Shown: positions 50,901-63,530 of the stretch, piece after piece
How the letters are laid out: every line of letters starts with the position of its first letter
Position numbering within the stretch: position 1 is the first letter of the stretch
Assembly: GCF_041296385.1 (NCBI RefSeq)
Contig: NC_091014.1
Coordinates: forward strand, 66,224,578 to 66,288,577
DNA length: 64,000 nucleotides
Direction of reading: 5' to 3'
Source of the DNA: Aphelocoma coerulescens
Taxonomy: Eukaryota > Chordata > Aves > Passeriformes > Corvidae
The notes under the pieces: model-generated
Databases searched by the model: none
Seen by the model: only the letters and a program-made list of their open reading frames with translations
What the model was told of the DNA's origin: nothing
Translations under genes and position numbers: made by a program

Positions 50901-53277
50901 GTTTTAATGGGCTACAGTCACCTATACCCTCAGCACCACTGACTGGGCTTCTTGTTTGCCTGCATAGCTATAGATGCGCACAACTTGAAAAGGATGCTTC
51001 AAATCTTTTCTGTAGCTTTTTTGTGACACACAGTGGAACGCCTCAAATTTCACAGTACTCAAACACAGCATAAAGGCAGCTGCAAAAGACTGCTTTGCTC
51101 TGTACAGCCTAGGAAACATGCATGTAACTCTACAGTTTGCTGCATGTGATTTCTACCCATTTGCTGAGCTGAAGGTATCAGCCCCATGGATATTGAGTGG
51201 ATGTTGCATCAAGTTCAAGTCTCTTGCTGTCACTTGTTACTGGGCACCACTCCCTGTCCTCTTAAGACACCAAAGCCCCTTTCACAGCTTTTAGCATTTC
51301 CAAAACAAACATCCAAATCTGTGAATGTGACTTCTTAGTTGTAGCTTCTATCCTCCTGACAACAGAACCTAAACACAACAAAGCTCCTGCTCAATTATTT
51401 ATTCATATTATCCACTCTTTTGATTAAGGTTTTAAAACAATTTGGTGTGAATTTGATCATGCTTCTCTTCATCTGTGCCACTGTCTAGGAAATGCCAGCA
51501 GCCTCCAGCTTGGCATGAAGCTTTTTCTGTGAGGCACAGACAACCACAGCCTCATTAGTGTAAGCTTGCAGTTCCCACTGACATTATTTGTATGTAGGCA
51601 CTCCAAGTGGCAAATGCTGGATTCACAATATTCCATAAACTAGTGGAGGGAAGCTAACTACAGATACAAACAAGCAGCAGTCCAGATCAACTGAAGGAAA
51701 AATCTGACATAAGTGAAGTAAATGGTTTAGTCTATTATCATAATGCCCCTTACTTTGTCTGGTCCCTCAGCATCATTAGCTGCTGAAGGCTGAACTGAGC
51801 TGTCCTTCCAGGATTACTGCTTATACCTGCTTCCTTTTACATTTACTTATAGACCCTACCAAGATTAGAAAAATCATGTTTGGGTTAACTTGAAAATGCT
51901 TTTTGTTGTTGTTGTATTGTTATTATTGTTTCAATAACGAAAAAAAGATTTTGCTGTGGGTCAAACAAACCACGAAACTTGACATGAAAAATGAGACAGT
52001 ATCTCTATCCCAAGTTGGTAATATTTTCCAGGTCTATACACATGAAGCATGGTGTTCCTGAGGTCTGGTAATAAAAGCCCAGAAAATGACTAGATTAATG
52101 ATTTTCATTGGTATCTATAAGTAACACAGTTAGGGGCCTCTCTAGATTCAGATGAGTGATTTTACCCTAAGTACTGCAGCATCCAGTGGGTTATGAAGTC
52201 ATTCTCACTCTCTATATGGATAATACCTGAGGTCCATGAAAAGTGGAAGTAATGGGAGAGTCTCAAGCACAACTTTCAATACAGTGAAATGAGAACTATA
52301 GCAGGAGTTGAAAAATATTGGCTTATTCAGGCAATTTATCTTAGTCAGACACATATTTACTCATTAAACTTTTAGGGAACAGAAAAGTGCTGAAAATGTT
52401 TTGTAAGTGCTGAAATTGTTCCTGTAGGTCACATCAAAACAATTACATTTTCCTGAAAGTGTCTCCATTGGTGAAAAGTGTTTTATAAACATGGCCTCAG
52501 TTTCTGAATAGTTTCAGAGAATGAATGCTTCATTTGGCACAAAATGTTTGGGCAAATGGGCATTTTTGTCACCTGGGAAACGAGTTCAGCATTTCCACTC
52601 TCCTAAACATGAGCAACACAAAACCTAGTATTTAGAACAAATATTTTCTCTGCATTCTCTGACATAAATACCTGAAACATAAAGATCTTACAGGAAAGAG
52701 TAATTGTTTTTTTTAATATGAAATGGCAACTCTAGCTTACCACACAAGCCAGTTGTGCTGGATCACACAGTACAAAGCTGGACTGGTTGGTTGGGGTTTT
52801 TGGACTACCTGGTTTTAAGAAAGCAGTTGGACACCTGTGCACCAGCTAAGCAGCAGCCATCCATTAGAATATGCAAGCTGCAGTAAGTTATGTTAGTGCT
52901 AAGCAACTCAACAGATGGACACATCAGCCACATTCACCTCTTATAAAGAGAGACCAGCATTGCCCTGAGCTGGGAATTACCAATGAAAAGCAACAGCAGT
53001 CAAAAAACCTGACTTCAGGAACATCATATTTGTGTAGAGAAGGAATGAAATGGGTAAGTTTGGAGCTGGCTTGGTAGTGTAAAGTCAACACAAACAAAGA
53101 ACCCAAAATAAATCAAAACAAACAACCACCTTAAAACTCCACCTTCCCTATAAAATTCACCAGAGCTGTATATTCTTCTCACCAGGACTTGGGAACACAT
53201 AAATGGCTTTCTCTAACAGCTATATAACAGTGTGCAATTTTTTAAGAAAAAAAACCTAAGAATTCTTACTTAAGAGT
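44951..53277. other. Non-coding stretch, nothing recognised beyond simple sequence
   Basis: No repeat family or exon was identified. A TTG-type microsatellite lies at 51902-51932 and TA-rich words at about 48458-48490. Two open frames of about 90-98 codons overlap on opposite strands at 48728-49041 and have no recognised domain. Confidence 0.45.
51902..51932. repeat. Short TTG/TTA microsatellite
   Basis: TTTGTTGTTGTTGTATTGTT followed by ATTATTG, a trinucleotide-like run with interruptions. Confidence 0.75.
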
Positions 53278-53705
53278 ACACTGAAGATCATCCAACATCT
53301 CTGCTCAGGAAGGGTCATCCTAGAGCATATTACTCAGGATTGTGTCCACATGGCTTTTGAGGGTCTCCAGGGAAGGAGACTCCACACCCTCTCTGCGCTT
53401 CCAGCGCTCAGCTGCCTGCACAGTAAAAAAGCTTCTCCTCATGTTGCTCATGGAACACTTTCTGTGTTTCAGTTTCTGCCCTTTGCCTCTTGTCCTAATT
53501 TTTGGCACCCCTGAGAAGAACCTGGCTCCGACCTCTTATCAGGACACCCTACATGCAGAACTGACAGACATTGATAAGATCCTCTCTTGGTCATCTCTTC
53601 TCCAGGCTGAATAGGCCCAGCTCCCTTAGCCTCTCCTCATTCAAGAGATGTTCTAGTCCCCTGTTCACCTCCACAGATCTATGCTGGACCCAATCCAGTA
53701 GATTC
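53278..53705 (-). mobile_element. CR1 LINE fragment, minus orientation
   Basis: Read on the minus strand, the end of ORF2 (CTGAATGAGG..., then the GGAGAAGAG word) is followed by the 3' UTR with GAGGAGAAGC, TGCAGGCAGCTGAGCGCTGG, GTGGAGTCTCCTTCCCTGGA and GACCCTCAAAAGCCATGTGG. The last few dozen bases of the CR1 3' end are missing at 53278 and the 5' side is truncated at about 53705. The frame is broken. Confidence 0.85.
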
Positions 53706-54599
53706 TTGCACATAAATTGATCTATAAATTACAGGAATGGTGCAGAGCTTTCTGTGGGCAATTTATTTCACTGAAAGCCTTCTTACCTTTTACTCCGAGA
53801 TATCCAGTGTTGGTTGTACAGAACCTTAAATCAGAGGGAAAACTATTCACATGTTAAGACAAGTGGACTGACCATCTACTGACAAATTCTGCAACTTGAA
53901 AGCCCTGAGGCTGAGGTCCCACTCAGACACGTAGCCTGTGTGAAATGATGAAGTGGACACTTGCTGGAATCCACTCAAAGCAAAACGCAGTCCATGCCTG
54001 GGGTATTCATGTCATTTCAGAGCACAAGAATGAATGTTCACATTCTTTCAATGTGCAGTCATTGACAGCCTGAGCCTGTGGTCCACTCTGGTTTTACAGT
54101 TTGGAGGAGTTCTTCAAGTTATTTTTGAAGTGAGTTAAACCAAGTCTTTTAGACTTCCCTAACATGTTCATACAGGGAGTTTTAGAGTTTTTTTGTAAGT
54201 ACTGAACAAAACTTGGTGCCATATAGCCACTCTCAGGCCTGTTAAAGAAACCACTGCATTTGCACAGGCAGCAGACATCATGACTCATATCTGTTGTGCA
54301 CATAGAAGTTTTGATGAACTGGGACCAGAGTGCTTAGCATCTTATCTAACTAGCCTTACACAATTGGCCACATGCTAAAAATCCAATCCCCCAAAATCCT
54401 TAATCAGGTCCAGAACCCTTTCACTGCTGCCATACTAGTAATTTTTACAGAATTTCTGATTAATTTCAGAAGCAGTTTCTTAATTATGCCTTCAAAATAA
54501 ACAACACAATTATCAAATAAAGTTTCTCAACTTTTTCAAACACTTCTGCTCCATCCTATGGCACAATATGGAGTCTTATTTATTTAACAAAGTATATTT

Positions 54600-55752
54600 T
54601 AATTACAGAAACACAGAACAGACAGGGTTGGCAGGAACCCTTGGAGATCATCTAGCCCAATACCCTGGCTGAAGCAGGGGCACCTGGAGCAAGTTGCACA
54701 GGATTGTGTCCAGGTAGGTTTTGAATCTCTCCAGAGAAGGAGACTCCACAGCCTCTCTAGGAAGCCAGTTCCAGTGCTCTGTCACCTTCACAGCAAAGAA
54801 GTTTTTCCTTATATTCAAATGGAGACTTCCTGTGTTTCAGTTTGTGCCCCTTGTCCCTGATGATATTTGTACACATTTATAAGATCCCCTCTCAGTCATG
54901 TCTTCCCCAGGCTGACCAAGCCTTGGTCCCTCAGCCTTTCACAGAACCCATTTGGTTCCTCACAGGACAGATGCTCCAGTCCCCTCATCATCTATACAGC
55001 CCTTTGCTGGCCCTGCTCCAGGAGCTCCCTGTCCCTCCTGTCCTGAGGAGCCCAGGACTGGACACAGCACTGCAGATGTGCCTCACAGGGCTGAGGAGAG
55101 GGGCAGGATCCCTCCCTGACCTGCTGGCAATGGTCTTCCCAATGCACCCCAGGATTCCACTGGCCTCCTTGCCCTCAGGGCACTGCTGGCTTGGGTACAG
55201 CTCACTGTCCACCAGGACCCTCAGGTCCTTCTCAGAGCTGCTCTCTAGCAGATCACCCCAGCCTGTCCTGGTGCCCAAGGTTGTTCCTGCCCAGGTGCAG
55301 GACCCTGTTTCTTGAACTTTATTGGGTTCTTCTCTGCCCAGCTCCCCAGCCTGTCTGGGTCTCACAGAATGGTAGCACCTTCTGTTGTGCCAGGACACTC
55401 CTTACTGTTTTTGATCATCAGCAAATGTGCTCTGCCCCTTCACCCAGGGCCTGATGAGTAAGAGGAACAATACTGGGGCCAGTAGTGACCCCTGGGAGCA
55501 CCACTGGCTACAGGCCTACAGCCAGACCCTGCAGTGCTGCTCTGCTGTTCAGTCAGTTCTCAATGCACCTCTCTGCCCACTCAGCCAACCTGCACTCCTG
55601 GAGCTCAGCCACGAGGATGTTGTGGGAGACAGTGTGTGAAGCCAAGGCAGAGAACATCCACTGCTCTCCCCTCATCCACCCAGCCAGTCACTCCAAAACA
55701 GAAGGCTATCCAACCGGTCAAGTGTGATTTCCCCTTGGTGAATCCATGGCAT
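54600..55752 (-). mobile_element. CR1 LINE, minus orientation, 3' part (interrupted at 55752)
   Basis: This is the longest CR1 segment in the window. From left to right on the plus strand it has the inverted 3' terminus (GGTTGGCAGGAACCCTTGGA, GAGATCATCTAGCCCAA), the UTR (GAGAAGGAGACTCCACAGCC), and then inverted ORF2 through CACCAGGACCCTCAGGTCC, CCCAGGTGCAGGACCCTGTT and AGGATGTTGTGGGAGACAGT to CCCCTTGGTGAATCCATGG. At that point the homology breaks and resumes at about 56625. Stops and small deletions show that it is dead. Confidence 0.9.
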
Positions 55753-56624
55753 AAACAAAGGGATCGAGGGCACCCTCAGCAGATCTGCAGATGACACCAA
55801 CCTGAGGGTGCAGTGACAATCCAGAGGGACCTGGACAAGCTCAGGCAGTGGCCCATGGGAATCTCATAAGGTTTAACAAGAGCAAGTGCTGGTGCTGCAC
55901 CTGGGTCAGGGGAACCCCTGGGTTCAATCCAGGTGGGGATGAGCAGGTGGAGCAGCCCTGGGAGAAGGACTTGGGGGTGCTGTGGGTGAGAGCTCAACAT
56001 GCCCCAGCCCAGAACCCCCCTGAGCTGGGCTGAGCCCCCAGCATGGGCAGCAGGGGAGGGGGGATTCTGCCCCTCTGCCCCACTCTGCTGAGACCCCCCT
56101 GCAGGGCTGCATCCAGCCCTGGGATCCAGCACAGGAAGGACAGGGAGCTGCTGGAGCCAGTCCAGAGCAGGGACACCAAGGGGAGCAGAGGGATGGAGCA
56201 GCTCTGCTGTGAGGAAAGGCTGAGGGAACTGGGATTGTTCAGCCTGGAGAACAGAAGGGTCCAGGAAGACCTTATTGTGGGCTTTCAGTAGTCCAAGTGA
56301 GGCTACAAGAAAGCCAGAGAGGAGCATTTTACAAGTGCATGGAGTGATAGGAGAAGGGAAAATTGCTTTAAGCTAAAGGAGGGTAGATTTACATTTGACA
56401 TTATGAAGAAATTCTTCCCTGTGAGGGTGGGGAGGCCCTGGCACAGGTTGCCCAGAGAAGCTGTGGCTGCCCCATCCCTGGCAGTGTCCAAGGCCAGGTT
56501 GAATGGGGCTCTGAGCAACCTGGGATAGTGGAAGGTGCCCATGCCCATGGCAGGGGGTGGGACTTGATGATCTTTAAGGTCCCTTCCAACCCAACCAACC
56601 TTCCAACTTGTAATTTTATGATTA
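55753..56624 (+). mobile_element. CR1 LINE, plus orientation, inserted into the minus-strand CR1
   Basis: The element begins within ORF2 (GATCGAGGGCACCCTCAGCA, then GATGACACCAACCTGAGGGT), continues through ACAAGAGCAAGTGCTGGTGC and GACTTGGGGGTGCTGTGGGT and the end of ORF2 (GGCTGAGGGAACTGGGATTG, TTCAGCCTGGAGAACAGAAG). It ends with a full 3' UTR: CTGTGGCTGCCCCATCCCTG, GCTCTGAGCAACCTGGGATA, CTTTAAGGTCCCTTCCAACC and ATTTTATGATT. This 3' style is one I associate with songbird CR1 subfamilies. It is 5'-truncated and frameshifted but less decayed than the other copies. Confidence 0.9.
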
Positions 56625-56750
56625 TTTTCCTCCACATGCTCAGAGGTAACATCCAGGAGGAGCGGTTCCATCGCCTTTCCAGGGATGGTGAGGCTGACGG
56701 GTCTGTAGTTTCCTGGGTCCTCCTTCTCACCCTTTTTGAAGACTTGAGTG
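56625..56750 (-). mobile_element. CR1 LINE, minus orientation, upstream part of the interrupted copy
   Basis: TTTTCCTCCACATGCTCAGA, GTAACATCCAGGAGGAGCGG, CCAGGGATGGTGAGGCTGAC, GGGTCTGTAGTTTCCTGGGT and CCTTTTTGAAGACTTGAGTG continue the inverted ORF2 that stops at 55752. In intact copies only about 20-25 bases separate these points, so the two pieces are one element split by the plus-strand CR1, with a small loss at the junction. The right limit, near 56750, is approximate. Confidence 0.85.
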
Positions 56751-58027
56751 AATTGTTTCTAATAATTTCTTTCCATATCTCATAAGGCCTCTTAATAATA
56801 AATTTTGCTTTAATCCCAAGCATTCCAAATTCTCTAAGATATCATACTTGTAAAGTATGTCCAGTGACTTTTTAATGAGTAATAATATTATTATTTTGAT
56901 GCTAGCTACAGTCATCAAAAAATTCATATTAAAACATGCTGCCATGTCCCTTTCTGCTCCTCTTTTATGCAAAATTACGTCTTATACTCTGAACCAACTC
57001 TAGTAAGGAACATGTACACAGGGAATATTTTGAGATGCTTGAAAAGGAACTGAAGTTTGCAGAAGGTAATGAAAGCAGTAAAAACAAGCCTCTACCTTGG
57101 TCTTGTAGTTTGATCCATACTTTCAAGTTTGTACATTGTACACTGAAGTCAAAAGAATAATGTAAAGATGCAGAAATTCATGGAGAGTATTAGACAGCAA
57201 AGGCAGGGCACTATGGAAAGCTGAGACCCTAAAATCTACTTAACAAGGAAATTCACTACCAACTTTCCATCTAGGACTCATTCCTACTGGAAAAGAGTTA
57301 GGTTTCATTTTCTAATACAGTCAGCAATTATGTAGCAGATATTCTTCGTGATGGCTGTTTCTTGACTGTATAAATCATACTGTTTATTATAAATCAACAC
57401 TGCCAAGAATTGACTGCATTCTAAGCATAGCTCGACAGTGACTCTCCTTGAAATCAGAGATCAGATGACTTCTTTGTCTGATGTCTTTTTGTAATCCAAA
57501 TGAATTCAGTGTTTCAACTGGATCTATGTAATTTCTAGGACTGAAAAAGGCACCATTGCATTAGGGAGGGCTTGAATGCCATACACAGCTAACACACCCA
57601 TTATAGGCTGAAATCCTGCACCCTCAGGTGAACACACATTCTCCCTTGGGTTAAGTAAGTGCTAAACATGATGCAGCTCCCAAAGCTTTGATAAATTCAA
57701 TATATTTTATAGTTTTTCCCTTGAGGTATACATTGATATAGGCCACACTGGCTCAGAAATTTGCTATTATGAGAAAGTTAAGATGAATTAAGAAAAGATA
57801 CAAAACTAACACAAATCAGGTAAAGCAGTAAGGATGCAGTATGTCTGAGCTTGTTGAACCAAGACACTATCTACAGCCATATCAGACCAACTAAGAGCAT
57901 CTATATGGGATTTAACTTATATATATTAACTTCACACTCTAAGCTGCTCATTCTTTACTTTCCTGAGTGTTCAATGTAGAGAAATCTTTGCTGTAATTGA
58001 TTACCTCCTCCAGGGAGTAAGTATTTG

Positions 58028-58043
58028 AAAAAAAAAAAAAAAA
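58028..58043. repeat. Poly-A run
   Basis: Sixteen A followed by GAAAAAG. No SINE or retrocopy body was recognised next to it. Confidence 0.8.
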
Positions 58044-60281
58044 GAAAAAGGCTCAGACAACAAGAAGACTTGCAGAAACAAGAGACTGAGATTGATGCTG
58101 CTGTCACACAGCTCCCAGTTTCCTAATTTATTATGACAGTCTGAGAATCTAACTTCATAGCTGACAGCCACCAAGATTTATTCTACACTTTTGATTATTT
58201 CCCCATACCTAACAAAAACCTTTGGTCTATGCTGATTTATAATCTCACTTGTTTTGGTACTTCTCAGATCACATTGGCTTAAGAAAGCAAACTTATGGCA
58301 AATTAACATGTAAAGAAAGTTATATCCCATTTGAACTCCAAAGATTAATGTGGGGTGACCAAATATTAGAGTACTTTTAAAGGGGGAAACTTTATACAGA
58401 AACAGAAAAGTCAAGATAAGGAAAGCAGTGTGTTCAGGTCCTAGCTTCAGAGAGGGCTGGATACCAAAGACCTTTCCATTAATCACAAAGAGAATTCCAG
58501 ACTTTTATGGATTTTGGAAGATCATCAGAACTAAGATATTATAATCCCATCTTGAAAGGGAGAGACTTAATTCAGTTCTCTGACTGCCTGCTACCACTTG
58601 GCACCACAGAGACTTTCACAAGATGCAGGCAGCCAAGTAACAAAAGCAAACACATATATATAGAAGTTGCATGTAAACATCTAATACAGAATTGTCTCCA
58701 GAACATTTACACCCTAGCTATCCATATTTTCTCAGCACCTAGTCATCAGTCAGCACAAACTGCAGAACAGCAATACATGTTCTAAAATCTGATTCATGCT
58801 ACTGTACCATGAAGACTGAGTACTTTAAACTCTTGTTATGAATCACAGGTGTTCTTATTAACCTAATGTACAGACCAAACAAGACTGATAAAATATCTAA
58901 AACCAGGAATAGGGTAAAAATCAGTTCGCTGAAGAAATATATCAGAAAACAACTTTCTTTGTTTTGTTTGTTTTGTAGGCTTGCATCTGAAAACCAAAGA
59001 ACTTCAAAAAATGTTTTCATTCTGCAAGAACACATTTGTCACTAAAAGGCAGTCTACTGTGCAATTTGCAGCAGGGATTTGTGTGAACACACTCACTGCA
59101 GCCTGTCTTGGTTAGGTTCGGTAGCTAAATACCAGAGGCTCCCCACTTCTCAAGGTTCTTACTACTCCCTAAGGACCTGATCACTGCCTGTCATCTTTTG
59201 CAGAAATGCAGAGCTCACAAGGGTTTAAAACATACAGATACATCTGTTGTTAAATGTTGCATTTTGACAATTCTCATCTTGTCTATAAATATATATATTG
59301 TACATTCCCATTCCCATCTTGTGGCCTGGACCCTTCACAGTTAGAACAGCCCCTTGCTACTCAACCACTGAGATCTGATTTGGGGTCTGGCCTGCTTCTT
59401 TTAAGGCATAAACCACCTGCCAAGTCCCAAAATTCTGTTCAAGTCTGGAAATAAGTAAGAGCTTCAAGATTTGGATTATTAACCTTCTTGACAAAAATAC
59501 CATAATTTTACATTTGTTTTCATAAAAAATGAAGAGTTATAAAAAGAAGGCTATTGGGTGGATTCAACCTTCCTCCATCTGCCAAGGAGCTTGGAACTAC
59601 TAAGAAGGAAAATCTGGAAGAGAGTTTATGACTGATAATATTATTAGAGGCCTTGTTAATGTGCTAGAGATAGGACAACACTTAACTGTCAGCTCACCTA
59701 ATAGTCTTCTGGAACTTGGAAAGAAGGGGAAGGAAAACTGGAAGATGGCCAAGGAAATGAACCGTTTTTCAGCTCCTCTTTAAAATATTTGTTTTTATGA
59801 AACTAAAAACAACTTTCCAAAAGCTGTTTAGTTTTATATTAAAAATGTTTGCATTAAAAAAAAAAATCTATTTGAACTGTCAGGAAACATAATGAAAAAT
59901 AAACATTAGGAATACCAGCATTTTCCTGGAGTTTAAGCAAGCAACAATTGTGCACAGCTGTTGTGATAAGAAGAAAAATACAGCTAAATTAAAAGGAAGA
60001 CACTGGTCCCTGTAATCATACCAGTGATGATGCAATCCTGAGTTATGTGACACTTCTGGACAAGATACATCTGGCAGCTTTAGAAATGATTTCTCACACA
60101 TTTGCAACTGTCCTCCCACTTCATGTTGACAGTCAGATTAGGCCACAATCCCAAGTCCCAGTGTGTACATTTGAACAGCAGGCTAGGAACAGGTAGATTT
60201 TGATTTCTAATGGGTTTGGGTTTATTTTGAAAAAAAACCCAAAAGCATAGAACACCGGAACATTTACTGAAAGATGATTGA

Positions 60282-60308
60282 ATGATATGATATGATATGA
60301 TGTGATAT
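60282..60308. repeat. Short (GATAT)n pentanucleotide repeat
   Basis: ATGATATGATATGATATGAT followed by GTGATAT, five units with one change, about 15 bp before a CR1 tail. Confidence 0.75.
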
Positions 60309-60321
60309 ACATACATTTAAA

Positions 60322-60400
60322 ATTTGGACTCAATAATCTAAAGGTTAAACTCAATGATCTTGGAGGTCTTTCCCAACCTAAATGATTCTGTGATTCTGTG
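60322..60400 (+). mobile_element. CR1 LINE 3'-terminal fragment (very short)
   Basis: AACTCAATGATCTTGGAGGT followed by CTTTCCCAACCTAAATGATT and CTGTGATTCTGTG is the typical CR1 3' end with its 8-base terminal repeat units. Only about 80 bp remains, a severely 5'-truncated insertion. Confidence 0.85.
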
Positions 60401-62170
60401 TATATACCAATGTTAGTTTTGTCATCTGAGTCAGATTGCAGATTACTACCACCCAGCCAGGAATTAAGCCTACATGCCAGGGTTAAACCTCTTCTCTCTT
60501 AAGCCAAGAGATTTTAAAAGAGCACTGCAAGACAGGCGCTTGGGTTTAGATCTTAACCTCAGACCTTAGATGAAACAAAATTGTGTGACTTCAAACACGA
60601 ACTTTTATACTGATTTGAGATTCCAAGGTCTATTTTGTAACAGGCACCTCAAGGCCTGTGCCTCCTCAGCTTCTCCACTGTCTCTGAAGTTTCTCCTTTA
60701 GCTGCAGGCTCCCAAATACCCAGCTGGAAGCGCTTTGCTCCACCTGCCAGAGCTGGCAAATCAATACCACTCCTGGAGCGGGTTCAGCTGCTCTGGGGAA
60801 AGTGCCACCTCTCCTTTCCCACAGGGGTTTCCATGTGACTTTGTCACTCTGTCAAGAGATGCAAAGTACCACCTGAGAACAGACAAATAAGAAGCTAATT
60901 TCCATTATTCAGGCTGGAAAATCTGGCCTTCTGCCCCAAGCACACCTTCAAGGTTGTGGGGGCATAGCCAGGACTTTCAATTCACAGCTGACACTGTGCT
61001 TGTGTCTGCCACACTTGGGTCTGCTCAGCTCCTGCAGAGAGTTCCATGGAACCTATCATGCACACTAGGAATTGCATTTCTGCCCCGATTTCTAACCAGA
61101 ATTTCCCTCTGCTTCCCAGGATTCTTCTCAGTCAGACAAAGAATTAACTGCTGAAGAACCACAAACTATCCAGAATCATCAAAACCTACTTCTATAGTCG
61201 TCTTCAGGAGGTCTGACATACAAAAGAATTGATCGAGATATCATATTACAGATGTCCAAATTTAGTAATTGCTAATTTTCTGTAAGAGAAACCAAGGCTA
61301 CACAGACTATTTGCAATAAAAGCAGGGATGCAGAAGGGTAAGGATTCTATTCTTGCTTATGGTGCAGACATCAAGATACCTTGTGTGAAGACTGAGAAGT
61401 AACTTAATCTGTATGCCCTAGTTACTAATCTATAAAACAATGGAAATTACATCTCTTTTCCTTACAGGAATTTCTGAGGACAAATTTATTAGTATTTACA
61501 AGGTATTCATATATGTTCCTAGAGCAATTAATACCACAGAAAAACCTATAAATGTCTCTGAATACATTTTTTTGTCTATGCTGCTTTGCATTTTTTTTTA
61601 TACTTTCTAAGAACAGTTTGCAACCATCTTTAGTATGCTTACAAATGACAGAACACATGAAAAGCAGAGGACTTCATGGAACCTATCCTAATCTTTAGAA
61701 AAAGGAAGAGTTAGGATGCGTGCAGCCTGGCAGCAAGAAGTGCTTATGCAAAAAAGCAATGCTTATTCCCTATTAAAAAAAAGTGACAATCCCAAATCAG
61801 AGCTAAGGAGAAAGAAAATATGAAAAAAAACCCAACCAACACACAAAATGGAGAGATGAGAGCAGGTCATAGATATTGTATTTATATCAGAAGAGATAAG
61901 CATTATAAAACCCCCAGACTGGTGTTTCATGTACAAGAAGGGAAACCGTATTTCAAACCTGTTGTATGAGACCAAATACTAGTCTTGCATCCACTGAGCA
62001 GAATTTAGAGCAATTTTTGAGAAAAAATTACTGCTGTTTCAGGGGAGTGCAAAAAAATTTTATTTCTAGCTAGACAAGGATATCATCATATTTGAATCCC
62101 ATGTGGAGTCATTTCATGTTATATTTGAGAAACTCAACAAAAACATGAACCAGGAAGCAAGTTGAGTTGC
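60401..62170. other. Non-coding stretch, nothing recognised
   Basis: No repeat family, exon or RNA was seen. A moderately GC-rich part at 60640-60850 has no matching family that I can name. Confidence 0.45.
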
Positions 62171-62293
62171 AGGAAGGAAGGAAGGAAGGAAGGAAGGAAG
62201 GAAGGAAGGAAGGAAGGAAGGAAGGAAGGAAGGAAGGAAGGAAGGAAGGAAGAAGGAAGGAAGGAAGGAAGAAGGAAGGAAGGAAGGAAGGAA
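62171..62293 (+). repeat. (GGAA)n tetranucleotide microsatellite
   Basis: About 123 bp of AGGA/GGAA repeats, nearly pure, with two places where one G is missing (GAAGAAGG). The long PSFL-type open frames on the minus strand and EGRK-type frame on the plus strand are products of the repeat and are not genes. Confidence 0.97.
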
Positions 62294-63012
62294 CACTTAA
62301 TTTGTCCACAGCATCTGCTGTAATTGAAAACTCCAAGTTTGCTATTTATAAAGAAGATTTTAATCATCTTGCTGTACTGATTTACTAGAAAGACATTCAG
62401 TGAAGATTTATAAAGGAATGTAAACCCTGTCAAGAAGAGATGGCTTAAGATTTTGCAGAGACCTCAGTCAGGCAAGATATGTAGAAATCCTGATGTTGAA
62501 CAAGGTATGCAGAAATTCTGATGCAATCTTGCTCATTACAAGACTGCATTGAAAGGTGAAATTGTGAAGCATTCTTTGTCTCCATAAAATCCATGAAAAA
62601 TAAGTGGTTTCTCAAAAAGCAAGAACAGATGGAAACCAGTGGACTCATCAAAACTTTAATTCCTTTCAATGCCTAATTTCATCATGGTGAAAAAGAAAGT
62701 CTTTAGAATAAGCAAACCAGTTTCCAAAATGTTCTAGAAATGCTAATTTAAATCTGTATGTGCAAATACAGGTTGGTTTTTTTAATTTGAGGCCTCATTG
62801 CAGCCTCTTAAATCAGTCCAACTGCATTTACACATTCATTGTAGCATAAGAGAAGGGAAATAAAGCTGGTCAAGAAGGTAAGGGATTAGAATGTCGCCCT
62901 TTTCAAAAACTGATACTCTACTAATGGAAACAACTAGGCCATCACAACAGTCAGTACAACTGATTATGCCAGCAACTAGGTGGGGTGCAAATAATGGCAG
63001 AAAAATACCATT

Positions 63013-63030
63013 AAAAAAAAAAAAAAAAAA
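63013..63030. repeat. Poly-A run (18 A)
   Basis: Uninterrupted A run with no recognisable retrocopy to its left. Confidence 0.85.
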
Positions 63031-63110
63031 GTTCTCTCTTTTCTAGCAGTGGTTTCCCAAATCTGAGTCAGGACACAACAAGCAGTCATAGCAAGACTGG
63101 CATGGTCACT

Positions 63111-63160
63111 GACACAGTTGAAACCTTCAGTCTGAGACACAGTTAAAACCTTCAGTCTAA
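63111..63160. repeat. 25-bp tandem duplication
   Basis: GACACAGTTGAAACCTTCAG plus TCTGA (63111-63135) is followed directly by GACACAGTTAAAACCTTCAG plus TCTAA (63136-63160). The copies differ at 2 of 25 positions. Confidence 0.85.
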
Positions 63161-63461
63161 AACCTTACAACCAGACATGTTGGTCCTCATTAAATTCATT
63201 CAAATTTTAAAGAAGGAAGGAAGAGGGAATGTGCCTTGATTCCCTTTTCAGTGCCTGTAAGTAAAACCAGATATTTTATTAAGATATGCTAAGGATCATT
63301 CATTAGTTGCAGACACAACCACACCAATCCATGGTCTCAAAATTAGAAAGACAATTGTGACCTCTTTTAGTGTCCTAGGGTTGTACATTGGGAGAAGGGG
63401 AGCTCTTTGCTATTATTCCCAGTGTAGTCACCTGTTTATATTATTGTTGGCCTTCTTTTTT

Positions 63462-63530
63462 AAAATTAAAAAAAACAAAAAAAAAAAACAAAAAAAAACC
63501 AAAAAAGACAAAAACCACCCACAAAAAACC
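63462..63530. repeat. A-rich low-complexity tract
   Basis: Runs of A broken by single C, G or CC. Simple sequence that ends in ACCACCCACAAAAAACC. Confidence 0.8.

Larger units (their letters stand above)
56751..60321. other. Non-coding stretch, nothing recognised
   Basis: AT-rich intron-like sequence with a 16-A run at 58028-58043. No repeat family or exon was seen. The 102-codon open frame on the minus strand at 58178-58486 has no known domain. Confidence 0.45.

Noticed and set aside
54842..56823. Several open frames of 120-183 codons on both strands
   Set aside because: They lie within the nested CR1 elements, in frames that do not match the CR1 reverse transcriptase or only partly do. 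They reflect GC-rich transposon sequence and are not host genes.
62109..62433. Open frames with PSFL-type and EGRK-type repeats
   Set aside because: They are translations of the GGAA microsatellite in several frames. There is no independent coding evidence.
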